Shown here: in pieces, positions 17,226-26,630 of the stretch
Layout of the letters: each line of letters starts with the position of its first letter
How positions within the stretch are numbered: the first letter of the stretch is position 1
Assembly: GCA_006508105.1 (NCBI GenBank)
Contig: QKPP01000105.1
Span: 1 to 64,000 of the forward strand
DNA: 64,000 nucleotides
Direction of reading: 5' to 3'
From: Myxococcales bacterium FL481
Lineage (GTDB): Bacteria; Myxococcota_A; Polyangia; Nannocystales; Nannocystaceae
The notes under the pieces: generated by a model
What the model was told of the DNA's origin: nothing
Seen by the model: only the letters and a program-made list of their open reading frames with translations
Database searches by the model: none
Position numbers and translations under genes: made by a program

Positions 17226-18438
17226 AGCGTTGCGATTTCTACAGTGTCTCGGCCCGCTCGTCGTGGCCGTCATCGCCACCGCCTCGACGGACGCCTGGGC
17301 GGGACCGTTGCGAGTCGAGCTCGTGGACGAAGACGGACAAAGCACCGTGCGCGTGCTGGATGCGGACGGCGAGGTGCCACAACCGGAAGTCACATCGTCG
17401 CGACGTGGCTACATGCTGACGTTCATCGGCGAAGCCGTCGAGCCGACCCGCATCGAGTCGAAGAGTCGACGGCTTGAGTACGTGCAAGCGGCGCAGTACG
17501 GCAATCGAGCCGTGGTCCGGTTGGCCCAACGGCCCAACCAGCGCGGCGGGATTGCGCCCAACACCACCTTGACCCGACAAGACGGCGGGTTGCGTCTGGT
17601 CGTGCTCGAGAACCAGCCGAAGGCGCCGGCACCGGCAGCCGAGCCGCCGGCCCCGGCCGATGCGGCCGATGCTGTCGCCGCGCTCAACGACAAGCTCGGA
17701 CCGGCCCCCAAGACGCAGCCCTCGGGCCCGGCGTTGGCCGAGCCCGACTTCGAGGGGCTCGAACTCGAAGAGGACGCGCCCCCGGTCGCCGTGGCGGCGG
17801 CCTCCCCAAAGGCCGCCGCCCCCTCGCCGCCGGACTGGCTGGCCGAGGAGCCGCCGGAGGCCGCGGGCGGACGCGGGCAAGTGACGGACCGCTCGACCCT
17901 GTGGGCCGTGGCCGGTCTGTGCGCCGTGGCCATGGCCTGCGTTCCCCTCGCGCTGTGGGTGCGACGTCGCAAGGGACTGAGCTGGACCACGCAGCAGCGC
18001 CTCGAGGTGTTGTCGAAGACATCGCTGGGTAGCAAGCAGCACGTGGTGTGCATTCGTGTCGATCAGCGCGAGCTGCTGATCGGCGTCACGGAGCACCAGG
18101 TGCGCCTGCTCGCGGATCTCAGCCACCCCACCTCGCCGGCGGTGGCCACACCGATGCGCGAGTCCGTCCCCGTCCCCGCCCCCGCCCCCGCGCCCGTGAT
18201 GACCGCCGAGCCGCCGCCCCCGCCCGGTCCGAACCAGGTGGCCGCCGCCGACCGGCTCGACGCCTTCAAGTCCAAGCTCGCTGACGCGTTGGTGACTCAG
18301 GGCCAACAAGCGCCCGCGACCAGCTGGGCCGACAAGAGCAGCGGCGTGATCGAGCTCGAGCGGATCTTGTCCCGCCGCGACGTCGGCGGGGTCAGCAGCA
18401 GCGATCCCAAGTGGGCATCGGGTCGCGAATCCGCGTAG
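17215..18438 (+). CDS. fliO: FliO-like export protein with an extra N-terminal periplasmic AMIN-like domain
   Basis: 407 residues starting behind a strong GGAGGA ribosome site. A cleavable signal peptide (about 1-30) leads to a beta-rich segment (31-135) resembling AMIN domains (PLRVELVDEDGQSTVRVLD, then TRIESKSRRLEYVQ). An Ala/Pro-rich linker, one membrane helix at about 227-246 (STLWAVAGLCAVAMACVPLA) and the cytoplasmic FliO domain (LEVLSKTSLGSKQHVVCIRV, RELLIGVTEHQVRLL) follow. FliO helps FliP assemble into the export gate. Ordinary FliO is 100-140 residues, so the periplasmic half is an addition. Position between fliN and fliP supports the call. Confidence 0.85.
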   Translation: MRHRALRFLQCLGPLVVAVIATASTDAWAGPLRVELVDEDGQSTVRVLDADGEVPQPEVTSSRRGYMLTFIGEAVEPTRIESKSRRLEYVQAAQYGNRAVVRLAQRPNQRGGIAPNTTLTRQDGGLRLVVLENQPKAPAPAAEPPAPADAADAVAALNDKLGPAPKTQPSGPALAEPDFEGLELEEDAPPVAVAAASPKAAAPSPPDWLAEEPPEAAGGRGQVTDRSTLWAVAGLCAVAMACVPLALWVRRRKGLSWTTQQRLEVLSKTSLGSKQHVVCIRVDQRELLIGVTEHQVRLLADLSHPTSPAVATPMRESVPVPAPAPAPVMTAEPPPPPGPNQVAAADRLDAFKSKLADALVTQGQQAPATSWADKSSGVIELERILSRRDVGGVSSSDPKWASGRESA

Positions 18439-18454
18439 CTGGGACGACGTTGCC

Positions 18455-19309
18455 GTGACCGCCCGCCCGCCCATTTCTCCCCGCCGTGGTCTGAGACGCA
18501 GGGCACGGCCTTGGATCCGGGCACTGGCGCTAGTCTTCGCTGCCGTCGCCATCGCGTGGGCCACCACGGCCGGCGCCGAACCGCCATCCGCCGCGCCGGC
18601 CGATCACACCACCGCTCCGTTGACCGCGGCGGCTGACGCCATGCTGCAAACCGTCGCGCCGACGGCCCCGTCGCCTTCGGGAGCCCACACCGCGCTGCGC
18701 ATCCTGGTCATGATGACGGCGTTGTCGCTGCTGCCGGCCATCGTCCTCACGATGACCTGCTTTACGCGCATCATCATCGTGTTCTCGTTCTTGCGCCAGT
18801 CGCTGGGCATCCAGGGCATGCCCCCCAATCAAGTCATGATGGGCATGGCGTTGTTTCTGACCGCGTTCATCATGGCCCCCGTCGGGGAGCGAATGTACAC
18901 AGAAGCGTTCGAACCCCTCGCCGAGGAGCGCATCTCGGTGGAGACGGCACTCGAGCGGGCGAAGCAACCGATCGCTGAGTTTATGCTCGCGCACACCAGC
19001 GACGACGACCTGCGCTTGTTCTACGATGTGTCCAATCGGCCGCGCCCCAAGACCCGGGCCGAGGTGTCGATGTTGGTGCTCGTCCCCGCATTTACCCTCT
19101 CCGAAGTCCGCATCGCGTTTCAGATGGGGTTTTTGGTGCTGATGCCGTTTTTGGTGGTCGATTTGGTGGTGTCGTCCGTGCTGATGGCCATGGGCATGAT
19201 GATGCTCCCGCCCACCCTCATCGCCCTGCCGTTCAAGGTCATGATATTTGTCCTCGCCGACGGCTGGGGCCTGGTCGTATCCGCCCTCGTCAAAAGTTTC
19301 CACCCATGA
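18455..19309 (+). CDS. fliP: Flagellar export gate protein FliP
   Basis: 284 residues from GTG 18455. An Arg-rich N-terminus and signal sequence (about 1-48) precede the FliP core: ALSLLPAIVLTMTCFTRIII, FSFLRQSLGIQGMPPNQVMM and, near the end, MGMMMLPPTLIALPFKVMIF. FliP forms the pentameric core of the export channel with FliQ and FliR. It overlaps fliQ by 4 bases. Confidence 0.97.
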   Translation: MTARPPISPRRGLRRRARPWIRALALVFAAVAIAWATTAGAEPPSAAPADHTTAPLTAAADAMLQTVAPTAPSPSGAHTALRILVMMTALSLLPAIVLTMTCFTRIIIVFSFLRQSLGIQGMPPNQVMMGMALFLTAFIMAPVGERMYTEAFEPLAEERISVETALERAKQPIAEFMLAHTSDDDLRLFYDVSNRPRPKTRAEVSMLVLVPAFTLSEVRIAFQMGFLVLMPFLVVDLVVSSVLMAMGMMMLPPTLIALPFKVMIFVLADGWGLVVSALVKSFHP

Positions 19310-19575
19310 GCCCCGACGCGATGCTGGCGGTGCTCAACCGCGCCATTTGGACTGCGGCCGAGTGTGTGGGTCCGCTGCTCGTCATCGGTGGTGCAACCGG
19401 CCTGGTGATGGCCGTTTTGCAGGCCGCCACTTCCGTCAACGAGAACTCGCTGACGTTCGTGCCCAAGCTGGCTGCCCTCGGCGGCGCCTTCGTGCTGATG
19501 GGCAGCTGGATTGTCGACAAGCTGGTCGCGTTCAACGTCGAAGTCTACGAGATGATCGCGGCGATCGGCCGATGA
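19306..19575 (+). CDS. fliQ: Flagellar export gate protein FliQ
   Basis: 89 residues with two membrane helices (about 16-38 and 50-75). The signature LVMAVLQAATSVNENSLTFV is typical of FliQ. Four copies surround FliP/FliR in the export gate. It overlaps fliP and fliR by four bases each. Confidence 0.95.
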   Translation: MSPDAMLAVLNRAIWTAAECVGPLLVIGGATGLVMAVLQAATSVNENSLTFVPKLAALGGAFVLMGSWIVDKLVAFNVEVYEMIAAIGR

Positions 19576-20384
19576 ACGCCTTTCTCGCCCAACTCGAGCC
19601 CTACTTGGCGCTCGCGTTGCCATGGCTGATGCTTCTCGGTTTGGCTGCCGCTCGCGTGGCCGGCATCATGCTCGCGCTGCCCCAGCTCGTCGGCAGCCGA
19701 GTCCCCCCCCACGTCCGGGGCCTTGTGGCCTTGGCGCTGGCGGCATCGTTGGTGACGATTCGTCCACCTACCCCGCAGTTCGTCGGCGGCGCGAACCTCG
19801 ACTTCGGCTTCGCCCTCGGACTGGGCCTCGAAATGCTGTTCGGCCTCGCCATCGGCTTCGTGATCCACGTGGGATTCGCCACGATCCGTGTCGCCGGCGA
19901 GCTGATGGGAATTGAGATGGGCTTGTCGTTCGGCGCCGTCGTCGACCCGCTGTCCAACGCCGACACCACCCCGGTCTCGGCCATCTTCGGCCACCTCGCG
20001 GTACAGATGTTTTTGGCGCTCGGACTGGATCGGTCGGTGATCGCCGCGCTGGCGTATAGCGTGGAGCGTCAACCGCTCGGCACCGCACGCCTCTCGGGTG
20101 ACACAGCCGTCGGGTTGGCCGCGCTCGGGGACGGTATGTTCATGACGGGCGTCCGCATCGCGTTGCCGGTGCTCGGGGCGGTATTCGTTTTGAAGCTCGC
20201 GATGGCGCTGTTGACCCGAGTTGCACCCAAACTGCAAATCTTCACGCTGGCGTTCTCGCTGTCGATTCTGGTGGGTCTGTATGTGTTGCGTTCGGCAGTG
20301 CCGTCGCTCGGCGCGGCAGTTGCATCAAGTTTGGGCGATACCGTGGCGACCGTTCGATCGGTCGCCTCTGGCGCCGCCCCATGA
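19572..20384 (+). CDS. fliR: Flagellar export gate protein FliR
   Basis: 270 residues from the ATG at 19572, which overlaps the fliQ stop. Multiple hydrophobic segments include the typical MGLSFGAVVDPLSNADTTPV (E/G..FA..VDP) and ALPVLGAVFVLKLAMALLTR regions. FliR completes the FliP5Q4R1 gate. It overlaps flhB by four bases. Confidence 0.94.
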   Translation: MNAFLAQLEPYLALALPWLMLLGLAAARVAGIMLALPQLVGSRVPPHVRGLVALALAASLVTIRPPTPQFVGGANLDFGFALGLGLEMLFGLAIGFVIHVGFATIRVAGELMGIEMGLSFGAVVDPLSNADTTPVSAIFGHLAVQMFLALGLDRSVIAALAYSVERQPLGTARLSGDTAVGLAALGDGMFMTGVRIALPVLGAVFVLKLAMALLTRVAPKLQIFTLAFSLSILVGLYVLRSAVPSLGAAVASSLGDTVATVRSVASGAAP

Positions 20385-21463
20385 GCGAACAGAGTCACGC
20401 CGAGAAAACCGAGGAACCGACGGCCAAGCGGCGCGGCGAGTTTCTCGACCGCGGTACCATCGCGAAGAGCCAAGATATCGCCGGCGTGGCCATCCTGTCC
20501 GGGATGGTGGTCCTGATCATGCTCCACGGTCAGACGATCTACGCGGTGTTGGACGCCAATCTTCGCGAAACCTTGGCGATGGTGGGCGAACCCGCAGCCA
20601 GACACGTCACGCAAGCCACCATGGCCAAGGCACTCGGCCTCGGCGCGGGTGCGTTCGTGTCGGCGCTGACCAGCGTGTTTGCGGTGGCCATCATCTTGGG
20701 AGTCGTCGCCGGCGTGGCCCAAACCGGCGGAAACATCGCCGGCAAGGCGTTCGAGATCAAGTGGAGCAAGTTCAATCCGGTCACTGGTTTGACCAAGCAG
20801 CTGATCACGTGGGCCAAGCTGCAGGAAGTCGGGCTTGCGCTGCTCAAAGCCGTGTCCATTGGGACCATCTTCTTCGTCGTACTGCGCGGGCAAGTCGGCG
20901 AGCTGCTCACCTTGGCCGCGTTCCCGCTGCTGTCGGGCCTGGCCCAGATCGGCAGCTTGGTGCTGCGTTTGCTCATCGCGGCGATCCTGGTGTCCGCGGC
21001 GCTGGCGGTCGTGGATTACTTCCTCTCGTTTCGCCGGATCCACGAAGAGATGAAGATGACCAAGCAGGAGGTCAAAGACGAACGCAAACAAGCCGAGGGT
21101 GACCCCACCGTCAAAAACCGCAGGCGGCAAAAGATGCTCCAGATCGGCTACAATCGCATGCTCGCGGCCACCGCCGACGCGGATGTGGTGGTGGTCAACC
21201 CGACCCACTACGCCGTCGCGTTGGCCTACCGGCCCGAGCGTGACGCGGCCCCCAAGCTCCTGGCCAAAGGCAAAGACGCGGTCGCGTTTCGGATCCGGCA
21301 AGTCGCCCGCGAGCACCAGATTCCGGTGATCAGCAACCCTCCCGTGGCGCGAGCCGTCTACCACACGGCTAAGGTGGGCGCCGAGATACCCGCCGAGCTG
21401 TATGAAATCGTCGCCCGCGTACTGGCCTACATGTATCGCATGACCAGGCGAGCCCCCGCATGA
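20381..21463 (+). CDS. flhB: Flagellar export switch protein FlhB
   Basis: 360 residues. EKTEEPTAKRRGEFLDRGTI at the start is the FlhB signature, followed by four membrane helices and the cytoplasmic domain. The autocleavage site NPTH lies near 273-276 (VVVNPTHYAVALAY). Cleavage changes substrate specificity from rod/hook to filament. It overlaps flhA by four bases. Confidence 0.97.
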   Translation: MSEQSHAEKTEEPTAKRRGEFLDRGTIAKSQDIAGVAILSGMVVLIMLHGQTIYAVLDANLRETLAMVGEPAARHVTQATMAKALGLGAGAFVSALTSVFAVAIILGVVAGVAQTGGNIAGKAFEIKWSKFNPVTGLTKQLITWAKLQEVGLALLKAVSIGTIFFVVLRGQVGELLTLAAFPLLSGLAQIGSLVLRLLIAAILVSAALAVVDYFLSFRRIHEEMKMTKQEVKDERKQAEGDPTVKNRRRQKMLQIGYNRMLAATADADVVVVNPTHYAVALAYRPERDAAPKLLAKGKDAVAFRIRQVAREHQIPVISNPPVARAVYHTAKVGAEIPAELYEIVARVLAYMYRMTRRAPA

Positions 21464-23508
21464 GCCAAACCGAAGCATCTCCGGCGCCGACATCAAAGGC
21501 GTTCGGCTTGGGCATGGTCGCGGTCGTGCTCATGCTCATTTTGCCGGTTCCGCCGCTCCTGCTCGACACGCTGCTGACGCTCAGCGTCTCGATCTCGCTG
21601 CTGATCTTCCTGCTGGCGATCAGCTTCGGCGATCCGGTTGAGTTTTCCACGTTTCCCGCGGTGCTGTTGGTCACCACCACTTTTCGGCTGTCGCTGAACA
21701 TCGCGTCGACCCGACTGATCCTCTTGCACGGCAGCGAAGGCGCCGATGCGGCCGGACAAGTGATTTTCGCGTTCGGCGAGTTCGTGGTGGGCGGTTCGTA
21801 TGTGGTCGGGATCATCGTGTTTCTCATTCTTGTGGTCATCAACTTCAAAGTGATCACCGCCGGTGCCGGTCGCATCGCCGAGGTTGCCGCCCGGTTCACC
21901 CTCGACGCCTTGCCGGGCAAACAAATGGCCATCGACTCGGATCTGTCCAATGGCTACATCACCGAGCCGGAGGCCCGCCGCCGGCGCGAGGAGCTGTCCA
22001 ATCAAGCCGACTTTTACGGGGCCATGGACGGCGCCAACAAGTTCGTCAAAGGCGACGCGGTCGCTGGTCTGATCATCACCGCCATCAATGTGGTCGGAGG
22101 CATCGTCATCGGGATGGTGCAAAAGGACATGGCCTTCGCCGCGGCGGCTGAGACGTACATCATCTTGACCATCGGCGATGGGCTGGTGTCGCAGATCCCC
22201 GCCCTGCTGGTCTCCACCTCCGCCGGCTTCATTGCCACCCGCACGTCGGGCGGCGACGACCTCGGCTCGACCCTCAAAACCCAGCTTCTCGGTCGCCGCG
22301 AGCCGCTGACGATGGCCTCGATCGCGCTATTGGTGATCGGTTCGTTTCCCGGCATGCCGTTTTTCACCTTCGCCGCGCTGGCCGGCGGCACCTTCCTCCT
22401 GGCGCGACGTGCCTCCGGCGTGGCCGCCGCGGACGCGGCGGAGGCCACGGAGGACACCGCCGGCGCTGCCCAAGCCGAACCCACGCTCCACGAACTGATG
22501 AGCGTGGACTTGCTGGCCCTCGAAGTCGGATTTGATCTGGTCCCCCTCGTCGACGGCAAACGCGGCGGCGAGTTGCTCGGTCGAATCTCCCAGATCCGCA
22601 AGCAGATCGCCCAAGACCTCGGCGTCGTGGTGCCGCCGGTCCGCGTCCGGGACAACCTCCAACTGGCTCAAAACAGCTACCGACTGCTGGTATCGGGAAC
22701 GTCGGCCGGCGGGGGCGAGCTGGAGATTCACCGCCTGATGGCGATCGATCCGGGCGGCGCGGTGGGAAATCTCCGCGGCCGCCCGGCCAAAGAGCCCGCG
22801 TTCGGCATGCCCGCCGTTTGGATCACCGCCGCGGATCGAGAACGGGCCGAAGTCATGGGCTACACCGTCGTGGATCCGCCGACCGTGGCCGCCACGCACC
22901 TCACGGAGATGTTCCGGGCCCACGCGGCCGACTTCCTCGGCCGCGCGGAGGCCCAAGACCTCATCGACGCGTTCGCGGAGACCAATCCCAAGCTGGTCGA
23001 GGAGGTCATTCCCACGCTGCTGCCATTGGGCGAGGTCATTAAAGTCCTCAAGAATCTCTTGCGTGAAGGGGTCAGTATTCGTGACCTTCGCTCCATCCTC
23101 GAAGCCATCGCCGACCACGCCGCCACCGTCAAAGAAACGGAACCGCTGACCGAGTTGGTGCGCCAACGCATGGCGCGAGCGCTCACCGACCGCTTCTCCG
23201 ATCCGCAGGGGCAGGTGCACGCGTTGGTCCTCGACCCGTCCGTGGAGGCGGTGTTTCGCGGCGACGGCACGCCGGCGGCCAATGTTGACCCCGCCGCGTT
23301 GCCTCGGGTCGTGCGCGGCCTGGAACAAGCCCTTGGAGCCCTCGCGAGCGTTCCGAGCGATCCGTTGCTGCTCACCTCGCCGGATATTCGAGCGACGGTG
23401 GCCACCGTGACGGCTCGTCATGCACCGGGTCTTGCAGTGATGAGCTTCCGAGAGGTCGACGCACGCGCCACCGTCAAAACCGCCGGTGTCGTGCGCCTCG
23501 CCGCCTAG
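21460..23508 (+). CDS. flhA: Flagellar export gate protein FlhA
   Basis: 682 residues, the normal size. The N-terminal half has eight hydrophobic segments and the FHIPEP-family region LPGKQMAIDSDLSNGYITEP ... FYGAMDGANKFVKGDAVAGL. The C-terminal cytoplasmic part (about 350-680) includes HLTEMFRAHAADFLGR and IKVLKNLLREGVSIRDLRSI. FlhA is the proton-driven exporter ring and the docking site for chaperone-substrate complexes. Confidence 0.97.
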   Translation: MSQTEASPAPTSKAFGLGMVAVVLMLILPVPPLLLDTLLTLSVSISLLIFLLAISFGDPVEFSTFPAVLLVTTTFRLSLNIASTRLILLHGSEGADAAGQVIFAFGEFVVGGSYVVGIIVFLILVVINFKVITAGAGRIAEVAARFTLDALPGKQMAIDSDLSNGYITEPEARRRREELSNQADFYGAMDGANKFVKGDAVAGLIITAINVVGGIVIGMVQKDMAFAAAAETYIILTIGDGLVSQIPALLVSTSAGFIATRTSGGDDLGSTLKTQLLGRREPLTMASIALLVIGSFPGMPFFTFAALAGGTFLLARRASGVAAADAAEATEDTAGAAQAEPTLHELMSVDLLALEVGFDLVPLVDGKRGGELLGRISQIRKQIAQDLGVVVPPVRVRDNLQLAQNSYRLLVSGTSAGGGELEIHRLMAIDPGGAVGNLRGRPAKEPAFGMPAVWITAADRERAEVMGYTVVDPPTVAATHLTEMFRAHAADFLGRAEAQDLIDAFAETNPKLVEEVIPTLLPLGEVIKVLKNLLREGVSIRDLRSILEAIADHAATVKETEPLTELVRQRMARALTDRFSDPQGQVHALVLDPSVEAVFRGDGTPAANVDPAALPRVVRGLEQALGALASVPSDPLLLTSPDIRATVATVTARHAPGLAVMSFREVDARATVKTAGVVRLAA

Positions 23509-23567
23509 CCGCGTCTCCGCGCGGCAACAGTCGGCGACGAGGACACCGGACCTCGTAAGGAAACAGC

Positions 23568-24749
23568 ATGCCACAAGTCCGCACATTTCAAGCCCGCGAG
23601 ATGAAAGAGGCACTGGCCCTGGTCCGCCGTGACCTGGGGCCCGAGGCCATGATTCTGGGCACTCGACGCGTACCGGGCCGAGCCATGGGGTTGCTCGGCG
23701 GGTCGCTCATCGAGATTCAGGCCCGCGCCGCGGACGTGGACCCTAGCGCGCCACCCGGCGCGCCGGCCCCCTCGCCGACCCCCTCGTCCTCCGCCGCACC
23801 ACCCGGCGAGGAGGGCCCGCCCGCGGTGGCGAACCGCCATCGGGCCTTGCTCGCGCTGAGTCGGGCCCAGCGGCGGCAGCACGACCGACCGTCCCCGAAG
23901 ACGCTGCGCGAGCAAATCGATGACCAACCGAACAGCGCCCTGGCAGCTGCGACGGGGTCCGCCAGTCGCGACACGCCGGCCCACAACGCGCTACGCCGGC
24001 GACTCTTGTCCGGCCTGGTGCCGAGGGAACTGTGTGAATCTTGGCTGCGTCAGGTCCCCGACCACCTCGACGAGTCCAGCGCCCATCGCCACCTCGCCGA
24101 AATCTTGACACGAGCCTTAGGAGAGGAGGCCGCGTTGACGGCCCCGGGCAGTCGCATCGCGGCCTTCGTCGGTCCGACCGGTGTCGGCAAGACCACCACG
24201 ATCTCGAAACTCGCGGCGATCGCCAAGCTCATCGAAAACCGCAGCGTCGCCTTGGTGACCCTCGACGACGCCAGAATCGGGGCCTCGGCCCAGCTTCGTG
24301 CCTACGCCGAACTGCTCGAGGTTCCCTTTCACGTCTGCGGCCACAACCTGAACCTCGCCCGGACACTGGCCACGGTTCTCGATGCCGATCTCGTCCTGAT
24401 CGACACCGCGGGTTGCCCAATCAACGATCTTAGCGAGCTGGCGGCCCTCAACCAGCGATTGCAACGCGCGGGGGAACCCGTATCCGTCCACCTCTGCGTC
24501 GCCGCGGCGACTCGATTCGCCGAGCTGGAACGCATTCTCCATGTGTACCGCCCCTATTCGCTCCACGCGGTACTCCCCACAAAACTCGACGAGGCGGTGG
24601 CCGTGGGATCGATGTTTGCAGCACAGGCTGAAACTCGCTTGCCGTTCTCCTTCGTCACCACGGGACAACAGATTCCCGATGACTTGGCGCGAGCCACTCC
24701 CCAACTCCTTGTCTCGACCCTGCTCGGCGAATCAACTCATGACCGCTAA
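23568..24749 (+). CDS. flhF: Flagellar placement GTPase FlhF
   Basis: 393 residues behind a good ribosome site (TAAGGAAA). The N-terminal variable B/linker domain is Pro/Ala-rich. The SRP-type NG domain has the P-loop GPTGVGKTTTISKLAA near 202-217 and LVLIDTAG near 280. The usual TxDTYRIGA box reads TLDDARIGASAQLR. FlhF sets the cell-pole site of flagellum assembly, together with FlhG, whose gene overlaps by 11 bases. Confidence 0.94.
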   Translation: MPQVRTFQAREMKEALALVRRDLGPEAMILGTRRVPGRAMGLLGGSLIEIQARAADVDPSAPPGAPAPSPTPSSSAAPPGEEGPPAVANRHRALLALSRAQRRQHDRPSPKTLREQIDDQPNSALAAATGSASRDTPAHNALRRRLLSGLVPRELCESWLRQVPDHLDESSAHRHLAEILTRALGEEAALTAPGSRIAAFVGPTGVGKTTTISKLAAIAKLIENRSVALVTLDDARIGASAQLRAYAELLEVPFHVCGHNLNLARTLATVLDADLVLIDTAGCPINDLSELAALNQRLQRAGEPVSVHLCVAAATRFAELERILHVYRPYSLHAVLPTKLDEAVAVGSMFAAQAETRLPFSFVTTGQQIPDDLARATPQLLVSTLLGESTHDR

Positions 24750-25668
24750 ACCGCAACGACAAAGCGCCGCGAAGCCTTTGACCCGACCCACGTCTGGTGG
24801 GACCGCCCCGGCCCACTCGGGCACCGTGGTACCGATCGGGTCGGGCAAAACGCCCATGTCCCCGACCGTCATCGCCATCACCTCCGGCAAAGGCGGGGTG
24901 GGCAAAAGCAACATCGCCGTGGGACTGGCCATCGCCTTGGGACGCCGCGGCGCCCGGGTGCTCTGCGTCGATGCGGATCTGGGACTGGCCAACATGGATA
25001 TCCTGTTCGGCGTGGCGCCGACTCAGACCACGGCGGACCTCGTGTCTGGCGACGCGGACATTGATGATGTGATCGTCGAAGCCGCGGACAATGTATGGCT
25101 GCTTCCCGGCGCGTCGGGACAGGCCGACCTCGCGGATCTGAGCGACCAGAAACGCCGAGCGTTCTTCACGGCCATCGACTCGGTCGACGACCGGTTTGAC
25201 GTCGTCGTGGTCGATACCGGCGCCGGCGTGGGCTCAAACTCCGTCGGTTTCGCGGCCGCGGCCAAAGACATCGTGGTGGTGGTGACTGGCGAGCCCACGA
25301 GCGTCGCGGATGCCTACGGGATGATCAAAGTGCTGTGCACTCGCTGTGGCGTGCGTCGTCTCCACGTGTTGGTCAACATGGTGAACAACCATCACGAAGG
25401 GGAAGCGGTGTTTCGACGCCTGGACAATCTCACCTCCCGCTTTCTCGATGTGCGCCTCGAGTTTTTGGGCGTGTTGCCGCGTGACCAGGGCGTGGCGCGG
25501 GCGGTGATGCGTGGTGAGCCGTTTTTGCGCAGTCATCCCGACGCACCGGCCTCCAAAGCACTGCTGAGGATCGCCGATGGTCTCGCCGACTCTAGCGATC
25601 CCGACGATCGCCAAGGCGCGATTCGGCTGTTCTGGCGCAAACTGTTGCGCCAAGGAGGCGCCCAATGA
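24739..25668 (+). CDS. flhG: Flagellar number regulator FlhG (MinD-like ATPase)
   Basis: 309 residues from the ATG at 24739 inside the end of flhF. A disordered 45-residue start precedes the deviant Walker A SGKGGVGKSNIAVGLA and LCVDADLGLANMDILFG, both typical of ParA/MinD ATPases. FlhG activates the FlhF GTPase and limits flagellar number; in some species it also restrains the sigma-54 activator. It overlaps fliA by 4 bases. Confidence 0.94.
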   Translation: MTAKPQRQSAAKPLTRPTSGGTAPAHSGTVVPIGSGKTPMSPTVIAITSGKGGVGKSNIAVGLAIALGRRGARVLCVDADLGLANMDILFGVAPTQTTADLVSGDADIDDVIVEAADNVWLLPGASGQADLADLSDQKRRAFFTAIDSVDDRFDVVVVDTGAGVGSNSVGFAAAAKDIVVVVTGEPTSVADAYGMIKVLCTRCGVRRLHVLVNMVNNHHEGEAVFRRLDNLTSRFLDVRLEFLGVLPRDQGVARAVMRGEPFLRSHPDAPASKALLRIADGLADSSDPDDRQGAIRLFWRKLLRQGGAQ

Positions 25669-26630
25669 GCCGCTCTTCGGCCGCCAAGAACAAGGGATCC
25701 GAGGCGAATTCGTTCGCCGAGCCCTCGACCGGTACCGCCAGTGCGCAGCGCGGCGACGGCGAGGCGGCCACGAGCGAAGCCGCCGCCAACGATGCCATTG
25801 CCGACGATGCCGCACCCGACGAGGCGGCCGCCAACGATGCTGCACCCGAGCCCGCGGCAAACGAGGCCCCCCGTGCCGCTCGCTCGCGCGGCCGAAAACG
25901 TCGCGCTCGGACCAAGCCAACGAGCAAGGCGAATATCGATCCCACGCAGTACCTCGACTTCGTCCGCAAGATCGCGAGCCGAATGGCGAGAAACCTGCCG
26001 AGCCACGTCGCGCTCGACGACCTGATTGGCGCCGGTATCTTGGGCCTCATCGACGCGATGGAACGCTACGATCCCGCGAAAGCGGATCGGTTCGAGACGT
26101 TCGCGGAGTTTCGCGTCAAAGGAGCGATCCTCGACGAGTTGCGGCGCTACGACATCATGGCCCGCAACGCTCGCTTGACGTCGAAGCGCATCGCTCGACG
26201 GGCGCAGGAGCTGACCGCGGTCTTCGGCCGCCCCCCGACCGACGCCGAATTGGCCAAAAGCCTGGATCTCGCCGTCGAAGACTACCGTGCCCTGGTCAAC
26301 CGCGTGGGTAACGTACGAGTCCTCAGCCTCGACGATCTCACGGGAGAGCACGACACCGCCAACGACCACGCCGTGGAGCTGTCGTCGCCGGTGCTCGGGC
26401 CCGACGAGCTCACCTCGTTGCGAGAGCTCAAGACCCACCTGGAAAGCGCGCTCGCGGGGCTGCCCCAGCGCCAGCAAAAGATCATCGACATGTACTACCA
26501 CCGCGAGATGACGCTCAAACAGATCGGTCTCGAGGTCGGCGTCACGGAATCTCGGGTATGTCAAATTATGGGTGAGGCCACGTCAAAGCTTCGCGCCATG
26601 CTGCGTCAGGAGAGCAGCCGTCGTGGCTAA
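25665..26630 (+). CDS. fliA: Flagellar sigma factor sigma-28 (FliA)
   Basis: 321 residues. After an unusual 90-residue N-terminal extension rich in Ala, Asp, Asn and Glu, then basic residues, come sigma region 2 (LIGAGILGLIDAMERYDPAK, FETFAEFRVKGAILDELRRY), region 3 (ARRAQELTAVFGRPPTDAEL) and region 4 (LPQRQQKIIDMYYHREMTLK with a helix-turn-helix after it). Typical FliA is about 240 residues. No flgM (anti-sigma-28) gene was recognised nearby. Confidence 0.93.
   Translation: MSRSSAAKNKGSEANSFAEPSTGTASAQRGDGEAATSEAAANDAIADDAAPDEAAANDAAPEPAANEAPRAARSRGRKRRARTKPTSKANIDPTQYLDFVRKIASRMARNLPSHVALDDLIGAGILGLIDAMERYDPAKADRFETFAEFRVKGAILDELRRYDIMARNARLTSKRIARRAQELTAVFGRPPTDAELAKSLDLAVEDYRALVNRVGNVRVLSLDDLTGEHDTANDHAVELSSPVLGPDELTSLRELKTHLESALAGLPQRQQKIIDMYYHREMTLKQIGLEVGVTESRVCQIMGEATSKLRAMLRQESSRRG
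25760..25880 (+). repeat. Imperfect Ala/Asp/Asn-rich repeat in the FliA N-terminal extension
   Basis: The DNA encodes repeated variants of AAANDA / ADDAAPDEAAANDAAPE, with near-identical copies of GCCGCCAACGATGC at about 25,783 and 25,828. The segment precedes a basic stretch (RSRGRKRRARTK), giving a charge-segregated disordered tail. Confidence 0.65.
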
